DNA from: DATFXM01 sp035315885
GTDB taxonomy: Bacteria > Acidobacteriota > Blastocatellia > UBA7656
Length of the DNA: 64,000 nt
Reading direction: 5' to 3'
Assembly (NCBI GenBank): GCA_035315885.1
Contig: DATFXM010000007.1
Location: 15,167 to 79,166 of the forward strand
Positions 8,443-16,955 of the stretch are shown in pieces. Position numbers and translations under genes: made by a program. Numbering within the stretch: the first letter of the stretch is position 1; each line of letters starts with the position of its first letter. The notes below the pieces were generated by a model that saw only the letters and a program-made list of their open reading frames with translations, was not told where the DNA came from and searched no databases.

Positions 8443-10032
8443 GTGAGTTCGAAGAAAATCGGGCGTGCGCTTATAAGCGTTTCGGATAAGACCGGGCTTG
8501 TAGATTTCGCCAAGCGGTTGGCCGGGCATTCGGTGGAGATCGTATCCACGGGCGGGACCGCAAGCGCGTTAAGAGCTGCAGGGCTCCAGGTTCGAGACGT
8601 CTCGGAGTTGACGGGTTTTCCTGAGATCCTGGGTGGCCGGGTAAAGACGCTCCATCCGAAAGTGCACGGCGGGCTGCTTGCCATACGGGATAACCCGGAG
8701 CACGCCAGTCAGGTCGAAACGAACAAGATTCAGTACATCGATCTTGTGGTCGTCAATTTGTATCCGTTTCGTGAGACGATCAGGAAGCCGTCGGTGACCG
8801 TCGAAGAAGCGATCGAGAACATCGACATTGGCGGTCCGTCAATGATTCGTTCCGCGGCAAAGAATTTTCATGATGTAGCGGTCGTGACCGACCCCGATCA
8901 GTACGCGGCAGTTGCCCAAGAGATGGATTCGTCGGAAGGCGGCCTTTCGCTTGCAACTCGGTTTGGTCTGGCCAGAGAGGCCTTTGCCAAAACGGCGAAG
9001 TATGACGCGGCGATATCGGAGTTTCTGAACGACGCTGTTTCGCTGAATGAGGCTTCGGGATCGCTTTTCATTCGAGGCAGCGAGGGACTGCCGCAACAGT
9101 TCGCGTTGTTTGCGCGAAAAGAGATGGACCTCCGGTATGGCGAGAACCCTCATCAGCGCGCCGCGCTCTACGCAGCAGGTGACGACCTCGGTGGCGGAGT
9201 TGCCGGAGCGGAGAAGATTCAGGGGAAAGAGCTATCTTTCAACAACCTTATCGATCTTGAAGCTGCGTGGTCGGTGGTTTCCGAAATCTCTGAATGCGCG
9301 TGTGCCATCATCAAGCATACAAATCCGTGCGGGGCCGCCGTTGGACACGATACGCACGATGCATTCGAGCGGGCAAAGCAGACCGATCCGGTGTCGGCCT
9401 TCGGCGGGATCATCGGTTTCAACCGCCCTGTCACCGCTGCTGCGGCGAGGGCGATAGCAGAGACGTTCTTTGAAGCGATAATCGCGCCTGATTACGACGC
9501 TGGTGCTCTGGCGGTGCTGCAGACGAAGAAGAATCTGCGCGTGATGCGGGTTCGGCCGGATTCGGCTGGAGCGCAATTTGATATGCGGGTCATTAGCGAC
9601 AACGGGCTGCTGATTCAGGACATCGATCGCGGCTCTCTGGATTCGGCGGCGCTCCGGGTCGTGACATCGCGCGAACCGTCGGGCGACGAGATGAAGGCGC
9701 TGCGCTTCGCGTGGATCGTCTGTAAGCACGTTAAGTCAAACGCAATTGTATTCTCTCGCGCGGACCAACTCGCGGCGGTTGGAGCCGGCCAGATGAGCCG
9801 CGTCGATTCGGTTAAGCTCGCGGTGATGAAGGCCCAGCTCCCGCTTGAAGGCTGCGTACTTGCATCGGACGCATTCTTTCCGTTCAGGGACGGTCTTGAT
9901 GAAGCGGCGAAGGCAGGGATCACAGCCGTAATTCAGCCGGGGGGATCGGTGCGAGACGACGAGGTGATCGCCGCGGCTAACGAGCAAAATATCGCGATGG
10001 TCTTTACCGGGATGCGGCATTTCAAACATTGA
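8443..10032 (+). CDS. purH: Bifunctional AICAR transformylase/IMP cyclohydrolase
   Basis: A 529-residue enzyme for the last two steps of de novo IMP synthesis: formyl transfer to AICAR, then ring closure. The N-terminal cyclohydrolase domain (about 1-200) shows ISVSDKTGLVDFAKRL, VSTGGTASALRAAG and GGRVKTLHPKVHGGLLA. The transformylase domain (about 205-529) shows FNNLIDLEAAW, KHTNPCGAAVG with its catalytic Lys-His, KQTDPVSAFGGI, SDAFFPFRDG and the C-terminal GMRHFKH. Start is GTG after a GAGAGG ribosome site. Length is normal and no key residue seems lost. A G-rich repeat lies just upstream. Confidence 0.97.
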   Translation: MSSKKIGRALISVSDKTGLVDFAKRLAGHSVEIVSTGGTASALRAAGLQVRDVSELTGFPEILGGRVKTLHPKVHGGLLAIRDNPEHASQVETNKIQYIDLVVVNLYPFRETIRKPSVTVEEAIENIDIGGPSMIRSAAKNFHDVAVVTDPDQYAAVAQEMDSSEGGLSLATRFGLAREAFAKTAKYDAAISEFLNDAVSLNEASGSLFIRGSEGLPQQFALFARKEMDLRYGENPHQRAALYAAGDDLGGGVAGAEKIQGKELSFNNLIDLEAAWSVVSEISECACAIIKHTNPCGAAVGHDTHDAFERAKQTDPVSAFGGIIGFNRPVTAAAARAIAETFFEAIIAPDYDAGALAVLQTKKNLRVMRVRPDSAGAQFDMRVISDNGLLIQDIDRGSLDSAALRVVTSREPSGDEMKALRFAWIVCKHVKSNAIVFSRADQLAAVGAGQMSRVDSVKLAVMKAQLPLEGCVLASDAFFPFRDGLDEAAKAGITAVIQPGGSVRDDEVIAAANEQNIAMVFTGMRHFKH

Positions 10033-10061
10033 TCAGTTCCAACACTCAAGGAGGAATCCGA

Positions 10062-10574
10062 ATGGACGACGAAAGCAGGTTCGAACACGACGGGGAAGAA
10101 TCTGGCGCCGAGTCAAACGAGACTTCGGAGTGGGAACCGGTGGAGGCGCCGACTTCTTCAGAAACCCCTACGCCCCGGAGCTCTGATATTGTAGCTGCTG
10201 AAGAGCCGCCTCCTGGCGAGCCAGAACCGGCAAAGCCCGAGCCTCGCGCTAAAGCTCGCCCACGGCCGAAGAAAAGCGCAAAGAAGGTCGCAAAGAAGGT
10301 CGCCAAGAAATCTGCTGTAAAGAAGGGCGGCGCTAAGAAGGCCGCGGCCAAAGCCGCGAAGAAGGCCGGCAAGAAGGCTGCCAAGGCAGCAAAGAAGGCT
10401 GCAAAAAAGGCTGCGAAGAAGTCTGGGAAAAAGTCTGCGGCCAGGAAGTCAGGAAAGAAGTCCGCAGCCAAAAAGGCTCCAGCCAAGAAGGCCGCGAAGA
10501 AGTCGGGTGGCAAGTCGAAGAAGAGCCCCAGCCGCGGCAAGAAGTCGGGGAAGAAAAGCGGTCGACGCCGCTAA
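10062..10574 (+). CDS. Histone H1-like Lys/Ala-rich protein with acidic head
   Basis: A 170-residue low-complexity protein with two halves of opposite charge. Residues 1-65 are rich in Glu, Asp, Ser and Pro; residues 70-170 are almost only Lys, Ala, Ser, Gly and Arg, with repeated AKKA and GKKS units, ending in GRRR. The basic half resembles eukaryotic histone H1 tails and bacterial H1-like proteins that bind DNA non-specifically. The chosen ATG follows a strong AAGGAGG site 6 nt upstream; a longer frame from 10029 lacks one. It starts 29 nt after purH. A chromatin or RNA-binding role is inferred from composition only. Confidence 0.82.
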   Translation: MDDESRFEHDGEESGAESNETSEWEPVEAPTSSETPTPRSSDIVAAEEPPPGEPEPAKPEPRAKARPRPKKSAKKVAKKVAKKSAVKKGGAKKAAAKAAKKAGKKAAKAAKKAAKKAAKKSGKKSAARKSGKKSAAKKAPAKKAAKKSGGKSKKSPSRGKKSGKKSGRRR

Positions 10575-10589
10575 GCGTGCGGACTACGG

Positions 10590-10620
10590 GAGGGCGACGC
10601 ATCAAGCTGGCGTTGCCCTC
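10590..10620. terminator. Possible hairpin terminator between convergent genes
   Basis: AGGGCGACGC (10591-10600) pairs, with one mismatch, with GCGTTGCCCT (10610-10619) across a 9-nt loop. It lies between the stop of the H1-like gene and the stop of convergent cutA. There is no clear U-run after the stem in either direction, so intrinsic termination is only a possibility. Confidence 0.35.
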
Positions 10621-10697
10621 TCGATCGCGCACGGATCAAAAACCCAGCCCGAGTACCTACGGACCTTCACCGCACTACATTGACTTCCATAAGCCGG

Positions 10698-11015
10698 CTA
10701 TTGGGTGGAGTCAACGACCCAATTCAAATACGCAGTCGCGCCCTGCTCGATTCGCAACGCGATTATTTCTGGGTTTGAGTAAGTGTGCAGCTCCCTGATT
10801 CGACTTTCGAGCTCTGAGTACCTGGCCCCCGTCGTCTTGATCAGCATCAGGGATTCTGAGTCGCGAGTTATCTCGCCTTCCCATCGATAGATTGATTTGA
10901 TTTGGCCGACGATGTTGACGCACGCCGCCAGGCGCTCCTGGACAAGAGCGTCTGCGATCCGCTCAGCGAGCTCATTACCGGGTGTAGTGACCAGAACGAC
11001 CAGCTCTTGAGTCAT
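10698..11015 (-). CDS. cutA: CutA1 divalent-cation tolerance protein
   Basis: A 105-residue protein of normal length for CutA1, a trimeric small protein linked to copper/divalent metal tolerance in bacteria. Visible family features are LVTTPGNELAERIADALVQERLAACVNI, YRWEGEI, EIITRDSE-like spacing before LMLIKT, and HTYSNPEIIALRI near the C terminus. The protein has no signal peptide. Molecular function in the family remains debated. A TTTAGGG-type heptad element lies about 45 nt upstream of its start, between it and the hydrolase gene. Confidence 0.93.
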   Translation of the reverse strand: MTQELVVLVTTPGNELAERIADALVQERLAACVNIVGQIKSIYRWEGEITRDSESLMLIKTTGARYSELESRIRELHTYSNPEIIALRIEQGATAYLNWVVDSTQ

Positions 11016-11059
11016 GCCGGTGTGATTGTATCAGGGTTTGGTGTTTCTGGTCCGCCGCG

Positions 11060-11189
11060 GTTTCGGGTTTAGGGTTTAGGGTTTCGGGTTTCGGGTTTAG
11101 GGTTTCGGGTTCGGTAGCCAATACTGCGGTGACTGGGAGTTGGTCGACACGACCGTAAACCTTTAACTCGAAACCCTAAACCCTAAACG
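11060..11189. repeat. Palindromic heptad element, TTTAGGG/TTTCGGG type
   Basis: The left arm (about 11060-11113) has at least seven heptads of TTTCGGG and TTTAGGG. The right arm (11165-11189) has the inverse, AACTCGAAACCCTAAACCC. A unique loop of about 50 nt lies between. The left arm is longer by several whole units. It separates the 3' end of the alpha/beta hydrolase gene (stop at 11199) from the cutA start. TTTAGGG equals the plant telomere unit but is used here as interspersed intergenic DNA. Confidence 0.88.
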
Positions 11190-11198
11190 CCGCCAGCC

Positions 11199-12290
11199 TT
11201 ACTTCCCTGCCGAAGAGGACCTTGATAACGGTCGCGTGCTCATTCCGTCGTCCTCGACTCCGCTGGTCCGAGCCATGAACTGGCGCACCCATTGAGTGAA
11301 TAGATAGTTCTGTTCGAAGATTGGAAAATGTGCGCTCTGCTCCATCACGACGAGTTTCGACTTCGGTAACCCGTTGGCAAGGTCGCGAGCCTGCTCCATG
11401 GTCGTCACCAGATCGTGTCGTCCGGCAAAGACGATTGTCGGAACCGTCACATCGCCGAGCTGTGACCGAAGGTCCAAGGCTCTCGAATTCGTAGACAGCG
11501 CCAGCTTCTTCGCCAGAGAATCGAAGTACGCGGTGTACGCTCCTCGATTGAATTCGTAGGGAACCATCCGATAAAAATAGTGCGGATACAACACCGAATA
11601 GCGCTTCCTGACCCTGTCGCAAGGTTGCGCGGCGCCGGTGCCGCCCTCCCCGGATCGGTAGACGGCAAGCTCCGCCGGCGAGAGCGTCTTGACTATCCGC
11701 TTCTCCGATTCCCTCGGGTCCTCGACGACTGCGCTCGCGCTGACGAGTATCAACCGCTTAACGTTGGCTGGATACTTCAGCGCGTATTCAAGCGCGATGG
11801 CTCCGCCAAAACCTTGTCCCAGCAAGCTGACCCGGTTCAGGTTGAGAGTCTGCCTGAGCGCATCGATATCTTCGGCCATCTCTTCTATGGAAGCCGGTTC
11901 GTGAGACCTGCCCGCCGCAAGCATGTCAGCGCGGCGGTCAAAGTACACCAGCTTGGCATAGCGGCTCAGGTTCGAAAGCATCGGGTGATAGAAGTCGTGC
12001 GGCATTCCTGGGCCGCCGTGGACTACCAGAATCACCTCCGAGCCTTCGCCCTGCGTTTCGTAAGTGAGGCTCAGACCGTGTGACTTGAAGGTGCCGTACT
12101 GCATACCGGTCATCCAGACGTGATGATAAGCGGGGAAACGCGAGGGCTCGCCGGGTACTGCTACAGAGGAACTGTTCGCCAACATGAGGCAATCAAATTC
12201 AGCTCGCGTCGCACCGTCCTGCGCGGAGGCTGCCGACGCGGTCACCAACAAAATAGAAGAAATGGTCAGTGCTCTCACAAGATTCTTCAT
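11199..12290 (-). CDS. Secreted alpha/beta hydrolase-fold protein lacking the nucleophile
   Basis: A 363-residue protein with a signal peptide (about 1-23, ending ASAASA). The fold motifs of prolyl-aminopeptidase-like hydrolases are clear: HGGPGMPHDF oxyanion loop (91-100), YFDRR, the nucleophile-elbow segment, VFAGRHD with the acid, and EQSAHFPIF with the histidine. In the elbow GxSxG the sequence is GQGFGG, so Gly160 (codon 11811-11813) replaces the catalytic Ser. It may be non-catalytic or use another mechanism. The start MKNLVRAL was chosen for its signal peptide and a GAGGG site; longer frames begin at 12305 and 12377. Neighbour genes give no functional hint. Confidence 0.85.
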   Translation of the reverse strand: MKNLVRALTISSILLVTASAASAQDGATRAEFDCLMLANSSSVAVPGEPSRFPAYHHVWMTGMQYGTFKSHGLSLTYETQGEGSEVILVVHGGPGMPHDFYHPMLSNLSRYAKLVYFDRRADMLAAGRSHEPASIEEMAEDIDALRQTLNLNRVSLLGQGFGGAIALEYALKYPANVKRLILVSASAVVEDPRESEKRIVKTLSPAELAVYRSGEGGTGAAQPCDRVRKRYSVLYPHYFYRMVPYEFNRGAYTAYFDSLAKKLALSTNSRALDLRSQLGDVTVPTIVFAGRHDLVTTMEQARDLANGLPKSKLVVMEQSAHFPIFEQNYLFTQWVRQFMARTSGVEDDGMSTRPLSRSSSAGK

Positions 12291-12605
12291 GATCGCAACC
12301 CTCATAATGCGTTTGCGGCTGCCTGTTGCCTGGGTACTTTGCCCCGTCAACGGGCATCGAAAAACGAAGCTAAACAACTTGCAAGTAAGAATTCTGGAGG
12401 GGCAGGTTCAGGCCTTCGGCCGGGATCTGAAGCCGTTTTCCGGTGATCTGAGCGGACGGCCCTCGTTGTCCACGTGATCAGGACACGGCCCGTATGATAT
12501 TCCTGAGCCCCAGCTCAGACAATAGTTTATTCGGAGAGCGTTCGGTTGACGGCTAATAGCGGGGACCGCTCCAATTTAGTCAACGTCAAACCAGGACAGC
12601 GCTGT
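12291..12605. other. Intergenic space, nothing recognised
   Basis: A 315-bp gap between two leftward genes: the TIGR01777 epimerase ends at 12606 and the hydrolase starts at 12290. Open frames here are short and show no family features. It should hold the hydrolase promoter, but I see no confident promoter, hairpin or repeat. Confidence 0.5.
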
Positions 12606-13505
12606 TCAAAGCAGATTCTCGAGAGCCTTGGATAGGATCGGATAATAAAACTCATAACCTGTTGAAAGCGCCGCCGCAGGCAAGACTCGCTGACTGTAGA
12701 AAAGGACATCGGCCATCTCTCCCATCAACGCTCGCAACGCGAATTCGGGAACGGCGAGAAATGCGGGCTTTCGCAACCTGCGGGCAAGCTCCCGGGTGAA
12801 CTCCGCGTTGGTCACCGGCTCGGGGCCTACACCGTTTACGGGTCCTTTGAGCTGGCGGGTCCGAATTGCATGCCTGAAGATTCCTGCGATATCGCTGATG
12901 TGAATCCACGGGAACCATTGGCGTCCGCTGCCCAGCGGACCGCCCACTCCGAGCTTGAAAGGCGGCAGCATTTTTTGCAGTGCGCCTCCTTTGTTGCTGA
13001 GCACTACACCAGTTCTGATCATCACTACTCGAACACCAAATTCGGACGCACGGGCGGCGGAGGCCTCCCAATCCCTGCAGACGTCGGTGAGGAAACCCGT
13101 TCCAGGGGCCGAGTTCTCTTCAAGCTGCTCGTCTCCGCGATCACCGTAGTATCCAACCGCTGATCCGCTGACGAAGACCTCGGGCTTCGATGTTGCGATT
13201 GAGATGCCCCGTACAAGGTTGGTTGTAGAGAGAACCCGCGAGTCGTGGATCACTTTCTTCTGGGACTCGCTCCAGCGATGCGCAACAATCGGTTCCCCGG
13301 CTAGGTGGACAACCGCGTCTGCACCCTCTAAAGCGTCGAGGCTCGGAGGGCCAGCGAGGGGATCCCACGAGCGGACATCGATCCCGGCGAGGTCTGCTCG
13401 TTCCGGCGAACGGGACAACGCGATTATTGTATGTCCGTCAGCGGTCAACTGCTCCACAAGAACTCGTCCTATAAGCCCGGTCGCACCTGAAACGACGACT
13501 TTCAT
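12606..13505 (-). CDS. TIGR01777-family NAD(P)-dependent epimerase-like protein (YfcH type)
   Basis: A 299-residue extended short-chain dehydrogenase. It has the cofactor motif VVVSGATGLIGRVLVEQL at the very N terminus, then HLAGEPIVAHRWSESQKK, the YxxxK-like region around GYYGDRGDEQLEE, IRTGVVLSNKGGALQKML, WFPWIHISDIAG, and NGVGPEPVTNAEF with the C-terminal DUF1731-like tail ending ALENLL. These are hallmarks of the YfcH/TIGR01777 subfamily, whose substrate is unknown. The start at MKVVVSG was chosen because the nucleotide motif begins there and a GGAGG-like site precedes it. Confidence 0.92.
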   Translation of the reverse strand: MKVVVSGATGLIGRVLVEQLTADGHTIIALSRSPERADLAGIDVRSWDPLAGPPSLDALEGADAVVHLAGEPIVAHRWSESQKKVIHDSRVLSTTNLVRGISIATSKPEVFVSGSAVGYYGDRGDEQLEENSAPGTGFLTDVCRDWEASAARASEFGVRVVMIRTGVVLSNKGGALQKMLPPFKLGVGGPLGSGRQWFPWIHISDIAGIFRHAIRTRQLKGPVNGVGPEPVTNAEFTRELARRLRKPAFLAVPEFALRALMGEMADVLFYSQRVLPAAALSTGYEFYYPILSKALENLL

Positions 13506-13722
13506 AACAGCGCCTCCTGCTGAATGATGAAATCGTAAAGCTATTATCGTGAATCGTAAATCGCGAATCGCCGATAATCCACCCAAACCCCGATGCGAAT
13601 GCGTCGTTCAGCCCAGGGTTGGCATCAGCGGCAACTAGTACCGTAGCCCAAGTTAACTCTTGATCGGTATCGCACACGGAAATAACATAGCGGGAGATTT
13701 GTTCGTATCCGGAGAAACCAAA

Positions 13723-14184
13723 ATGAAGCTGTCCAAATTCCTGCTGATCATGCTTGCCGGTGCACAGTTCTCAACCGCCTGCGCTGTGATCTCTTCAACC
13801 CAGGCAACGCAATCGAGCAACCCTCAGGCAACGAAATCGAGCGACCCAAAGCCGGCGCCGATGGTGGCCCAGGCTAACGAAACTGCCGCCCAATCCAGAA
13901 TGCGGATGCTTCTAGCCGCGGAGGCAGCTTGCATGGCCGAAACCACGCAATACGCAACCCTCGACGAGCTGGAGCGCAGGGGCTACGCTTCAGATCCGTC
14001 AGAAGGCAAGCTCGCGAACTACAAGTTCGAAATTCGAGTCACCTCTGACGGGTTCGAAATAACCGCCGTACCCCTGAAGTATGGCGTCAGCGGAATTCGG
14101 AGCTTTTTTGCGGACCAGACCAACCTGATTCGCGCAGCCGATCGAAACGGATTGCCGGCAACATCGTCGGATCCCGTCGTATGA
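13723..14184 (+). CDS. Putative exported protein with pilin-like tail motif
   Basis: A 153-residue protein starting at MKLSKFLL after a GGAGAAA site. A hydrophobic signal segment (about 1-20) ends in FSTACAV, which may be a lipobox. A Ser/Thr/Gln-rich spacer with a repeated ATQSSNPQATKSSDP unit follows (about 25-45), then a compact domain. Its end (YGVSGIRSFFADQTNLIRAAD) resembles the C-terminal sequence seen in pseudopilin-like acidobacterial proteins, though the N-terminal pilin helix is absent. Function unknown. It is transcribed away from the epimerase gene. Confidence 0.65.
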   Translation: MKLSKFLLIMLAGAQFSTACAVISSTQATQSSNPQATKSSDPKPAPMVAQANETAAQSRMRMLLAAEAACMAETTQYATLDELERRGYASDPSEGKLANYKFEIRVTSDGFEITAVPLKYGVSGIRSFFADQTNLIRAADRNGLPATSSDPVV

Positions 14185-14243
14185 AACGGCGCGCGAACTG
14201 CCTTCCGGCCGGAGTCCGCCTTTGATATATTCTCGGCGCTGCA

Positions 14244-14909
14244 ATGAGCGCCCTCGCCCTCAAGACCGTTTGCCTGATCTTAGCGTACCTGCTGGGTTCA
14301 ATTCCCTTCGGTTATTTGCTTGTGAAGTACATCTTCACAGAAGGCGAAGACGTTCGGAAGATCGGGTCCGGCGCCACCGGCGCTACAAACGTGACGCGTC
14401 GAGCTGGACTCAAAGCCGGCATTCTTACTTACATCCTGGATGTCCTGAAAGGATCGGCGGCGGTTCTACTGATGCGCGCGGTAGCCGAAGACAACTTCGT
14501 CTGGATCGGAGCCGCGGCCATCGCAGCCATCGCCGGCCATATATTTCCAGTTTATCTCGGATTCAAGGGTGGAAAAGGCGTTGCAACCGGCGTCGGTGTC
14601 TTTCTGGTTATCGCACCATACGCGGTTCTGACCACCCTGGTCCTGTTCACGATCATAGTCTGGCGAACGCGCTATATGTCGCTTGGATCGATCGTAGCCA
14701 CATCCGCCGTTCCGCTCTGGACGCTGCTGTATTACGGCTGGCTCTGGCCGAGCGAACACCTGTCCGCAATGCTCGTCGTAGCTGTCGCGGGCTGTGGATT
14801 GATAGTCGCGAAACATCGCGAAAACATCGTTCGCCTCTTTCGCGGTACCGAAAGCAAGTTTGGCGAGCGCGTCGCACCTCGCGCATCGGCGCCCGGCGGA
14901 GGCGGCTGA
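14244..14909 (+). CDS. plsY: Glycerol-3-phosphate acyltransferase PlsY
   Basis: A 221-residue integral inner-membrane enzyme that moves an acyl group from acyl-phosphate to glycerol-3-phosphate, the first committed step of phospholipid synthesis in most bacteria. All three conserved motifs are present: YLLGSIPFGYLL with GSGATGATNVTRR (about 15-55), GFKGGKGVATGVGV (about 105-118) and KHRENIVRLFRGTE near the C terminus. About five membrane helices fit the family. The Gly-rich last residues (APGGGG) are extra. gpsA, which makes its substrate, starts 17 nt downstream. Confidence 0.96.
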   Translation: MSALALKTVCLILAYLLGSIPFGYLLVKYIFTEGEDVRKIGSGATGATNVTRRAGLKAGILTYILDVLKGSAAVLLMRAVAEDNFVWIGAAAIAAIAGHIFPVYLGFKGGKGVATGVGVFLVIAPYAVLTTLVLFTIIVWRTRYMSLGSIVATSAVPLWTLLYYGWLWPSEHLSAMLVVAVAGCGLIVAKHRENIVRLFRGTESKFGERVAPRASAPGGGG

Positions 14910-14926
14910 AGCCCGGCTCTCACAGG

Positions 14927-15928
14927 ATGACCCGAAGCAAACCAATATCGGTGATCGGCGCAGGGAGCTGGGGAACCGCACTTGCGATGGCCGCTGCGCG
15001 AGGCAACCGCGAAGTCAGGATCTGGGCACGCGAACCCGAGGTAGCGAAAAGCATAGAGCTGGAACATCGCAATCCTTTGTACCTTTCCGAGTTCGAGCTG
15101 CCGGCAAACATTCACTCGACTACCTCGTTTGATGAAGCCCTGGATGAGGCGTTCTTCGTGTTAGTGGTAGTGCCCTCTCACGCCGTCAGAGAAGTCATCG
15201 GACGCTTCAGACCCGCAATTCGAGCCGAAACGATACTCGTCAGCGCTACAAAGGGAGTTGAAAACGAAACGCTCATGCGAATGAGCGAGGTGGTTGGGGA
15301 CGTTCTGGCCTTTGAGCCGCGGTTTGTTGCGCTGTCCGGTCCCAGCTTTGCGCGTGAGGTCGCGAGGGGAGATCCAACCGCCATCGTAGCCGCGAGCCAG
15401 GATACTGCCGCAGGCTTGGCTGTGCAACACGCGCTCAGCTCCGCCACGTTCAGGATCTATACGAACGAAGACGTCATCGGCGTCGAACTTGGCGGCGCGG
15501 TGAAAAACGTGGTAGCGATCGGCGCGGGAGTCGTCAGAGGGCTCGGCCTTGGAACGAACGCGGTGGCAGCGCTGGTTACTCGAGGGCTCGCGGAGATCAC
15601 GCGCCTGGCGGTTGCCTGCGGCGCCAGAGCCGAGACGATGGCCGGGCTTGCGGGACTCGGCGACCTGGTGCTGACCTGCACCGGAGACCTTTCGCGAAAT
15701 CGCCACGTCGGAATCGAGCTTGGAAAGGGCCGTAAGCTCTCAGATATTATCGGCCAGATGAGAGAGGTTGCAGAAGGCGTGAAGACTACGCGCGCAGTTC
15801 GAGAGCTGGGCAGACGCATGGGTGTCGAGATGCCCATTACCGAAAGCATCTATGCCCTTCTCTATGAGGACAAGACCGCCCTCGATGCAGCAAACGAGTT
15901 GATGGGCCGCCCGTTGAAATCGGAATAA
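14927..15928 (+). CDS. gpsA: Glycerol-3-phosphate dehydrogenase [NAD(P)+]
   Basis: A 333-residue cytosolic enzyme that reduces dihydroxyacetone phosphate to sn-glycerol-3-phosphate. The dinucleotide motif SVIGAGSWGTALA (about 7-19), VSATKGVE, LSGPSFAREVARGDPTAIV, the catalytic lysine in GGAVKNVVAIGAGVVRG, and GLAGLGDLVLTCTG with RNRHVG are all intact. The start was set at the ATG just before the Rossmann motif; the frame is open further upstream but overlaps plsY in another frame. With plsY it forms a two-gene phospholipid-precursor operon. Confidence 0.97.
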   Translation: MTRSKPISVIGAGSWGTALAMAAARGNREVRIWAREPEVAKSIELEHRNPLYLSEFELPANIHSTTSFDEALDEAFFVLVVVPSHAVREVIGRFRPAIRAETILVSATKGVENETLMRMSEVVGDVLAFEPRFVALSGPSFAREVARGDPTAIVAASQDTAAGLAVQHALSSATFRIYTNEDVIGVELGGAVKNVVAIGAGVVRGLGLGTNAVAALVTRGLAEITRLAVACGARAETMAGLAGLGDLVLTCTGDLSRNRHVGIELGKGRKLSDIIGQMREVAEGVKTTRAVRELGRRMGVEMPITESIYALLYEDKTALDAANELMGRPLKSE

Positions 15929-15960
15929 TCGAATTTGTTCATCAGAAAGGACCAAAAGAA

Positions 15961-16803
15961 ATGTCGAACTATCCTCCTACACCTCCGACCACACCGATGG
16001 GTGGACCGACTGGACAGCCTCCCGGCGGATTTCCTCCGCAACAACAGTGGGGCGCGCCACCGCCGCCGCCGAAATCCGGAGCATTGAAATGGATTCTGAT
16101 TGGCTGCGGGAGCATCATCATCATCGGCACTATCGTGGTTGTGCTCGGGATGTGGTTCGTCTGGAATAAAGCGAAAGAGGTTGGTATTGACCCTGATCTA
16201 TGGCAGAGGAAGCCCGCGCTTGCGGCTGCGAAGCTTGTCGTAGCATCAAACCCGGACATCGAGTATGTCTCAATCGACGAAGGCCGCGACCAGATCACTG
16301 TACGCGACAAAAAGACTGGCAAGTTGGTCACGGTCAACGTGCGGCAGGCGCAGGACGGAAAGATCTCGTTTCGAGGAGAGAACGGCGAGGAAGTCACGCT
16401 GGAAGCGAAACCGAACAACGAGAGTGGCGGCGTGGTCAGCGTAAAGACGAAAGAGGGTACCGCCCAGATCGGCGCAGGTTCGTCTGCTCAGACCCCGAGC
16501 TGGGTTCCCGCGTACCCCGGTGCAACGGTCCAGGGAAACTTCTCTGCGCAGAACGCGGAGGGCACCGGCGGAAGCTTCACCTTCGTTACCGGCGACAGCC
16601 CTGAACAAGTGTCAAAGTTCTACGATTCCGCGTTGAGGCAAGCGGGTTTTAAGCCGAAGGTGAATTCCATTACCGCGGCGGGTGTCGTCTCATTGACTAC
16701 GGTGATTGCGGAAGAGGAGGACAAGCGTCGAACAGTGAGCATTACCGCAGTGCCCGGCGATAATAACCAGACCGTGGTAACGGTAGCGTATCAATCGAAA
16801 TGA
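15961..16803 (+). CDS. Membrane-anchored protein with Pro/Gly-rich N terminus, unknown function
   Basis: A 280-residue protein. Residues 1-38 are Pro/Gly/Gln-rich and cytosolic; one membrane helix (about 43-67) has Gly/Ile/Val runs. The outer domain (about 85-280) is beta-rich and includes ITVRDKKTGKLVTVNV and a C-terminal part around WVPAYPGATVQGNFSAQN. That part resembles modules seen in many acidobacterial membrane proteins with a proline-rich head and one helix. A GAAAGGA site precedes the ATG by 11 nt. It starts 32 nt after gpsA and may be read with it. No function can be assigned. Confidence 0.75.
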   Translation: MSNYPPTPPTTPMGGPTGQPPGGFPPQQQWGAPPPPPKSGALKWILIGCGSIIIIGTIVVVLGMWFVWNKAKEVGIDPDLWQRKPALAAAKLVVASNPDIEYVSIDEGRDQITVRDKKTGKLVTVNVRQAQDGKISFRGENGEEVTLEAKPNNESGGVVSVKTKEGTAQIGAGSSAQTPSWVPAYPGATVQGNFSAQNAEGTGGSFTFVTGDSPEQVSKFYDSALRQAGFKPKVNSITAAGVVSLTTVIAEEEDKRRTVSITAVPGDNNQTVVTVAYQSK

Positions 16804-16814
16804 TTCGGCGCTCC

Positions 16815-16950
16815 GGTTTAGCGTTTCGAGTTTAGGGTTTCGGGTTCGTTTGATAAAGAGTTTGCCTTGAACCGAGTCCTCCACCGCTCGTAGTTTTTTG
16901 GTCCTTTTTTAACTCGAGTCCATCAACAAACGAACCCTAAACCCTTAGAC
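16815..16950. repeat. Palindromic heptad element between convergent genes
   Basis: The left arm has GTTTAGCG, TTTCGAG, TTTAGGG, TTTCGGG and TTCGTTTGAT (to about 16852). The right arm has CATCAACAAACGAACCCTAAACCC (about 16921-16944). The loop of about 70 nt contains T-runs (TTTTTTGG and TTTTTTAA). It fills the space between two convergent stop codons, a position suited to a bidirectional terminator; that role is inference. Confidence 0.8.
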
Positions 16951-16955
16951 TTTTC

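Noticed and set aside
11060..11189. TTTAGGG repeats as plant telomere contamination or assembly artefact
   Set aside because: Units are short, mixed with TTTCGGG and other variants, inverted around unique loops and found at many separate places between bacterial genes.
14222..14926. Long frame fusing extra N-terminal sequence to GpsA
   Set aside because: The first 235 residues are an out-of-phase reading of plsY, which has all family motifs; GpsA starts at 14927 with its nucleotide motif.
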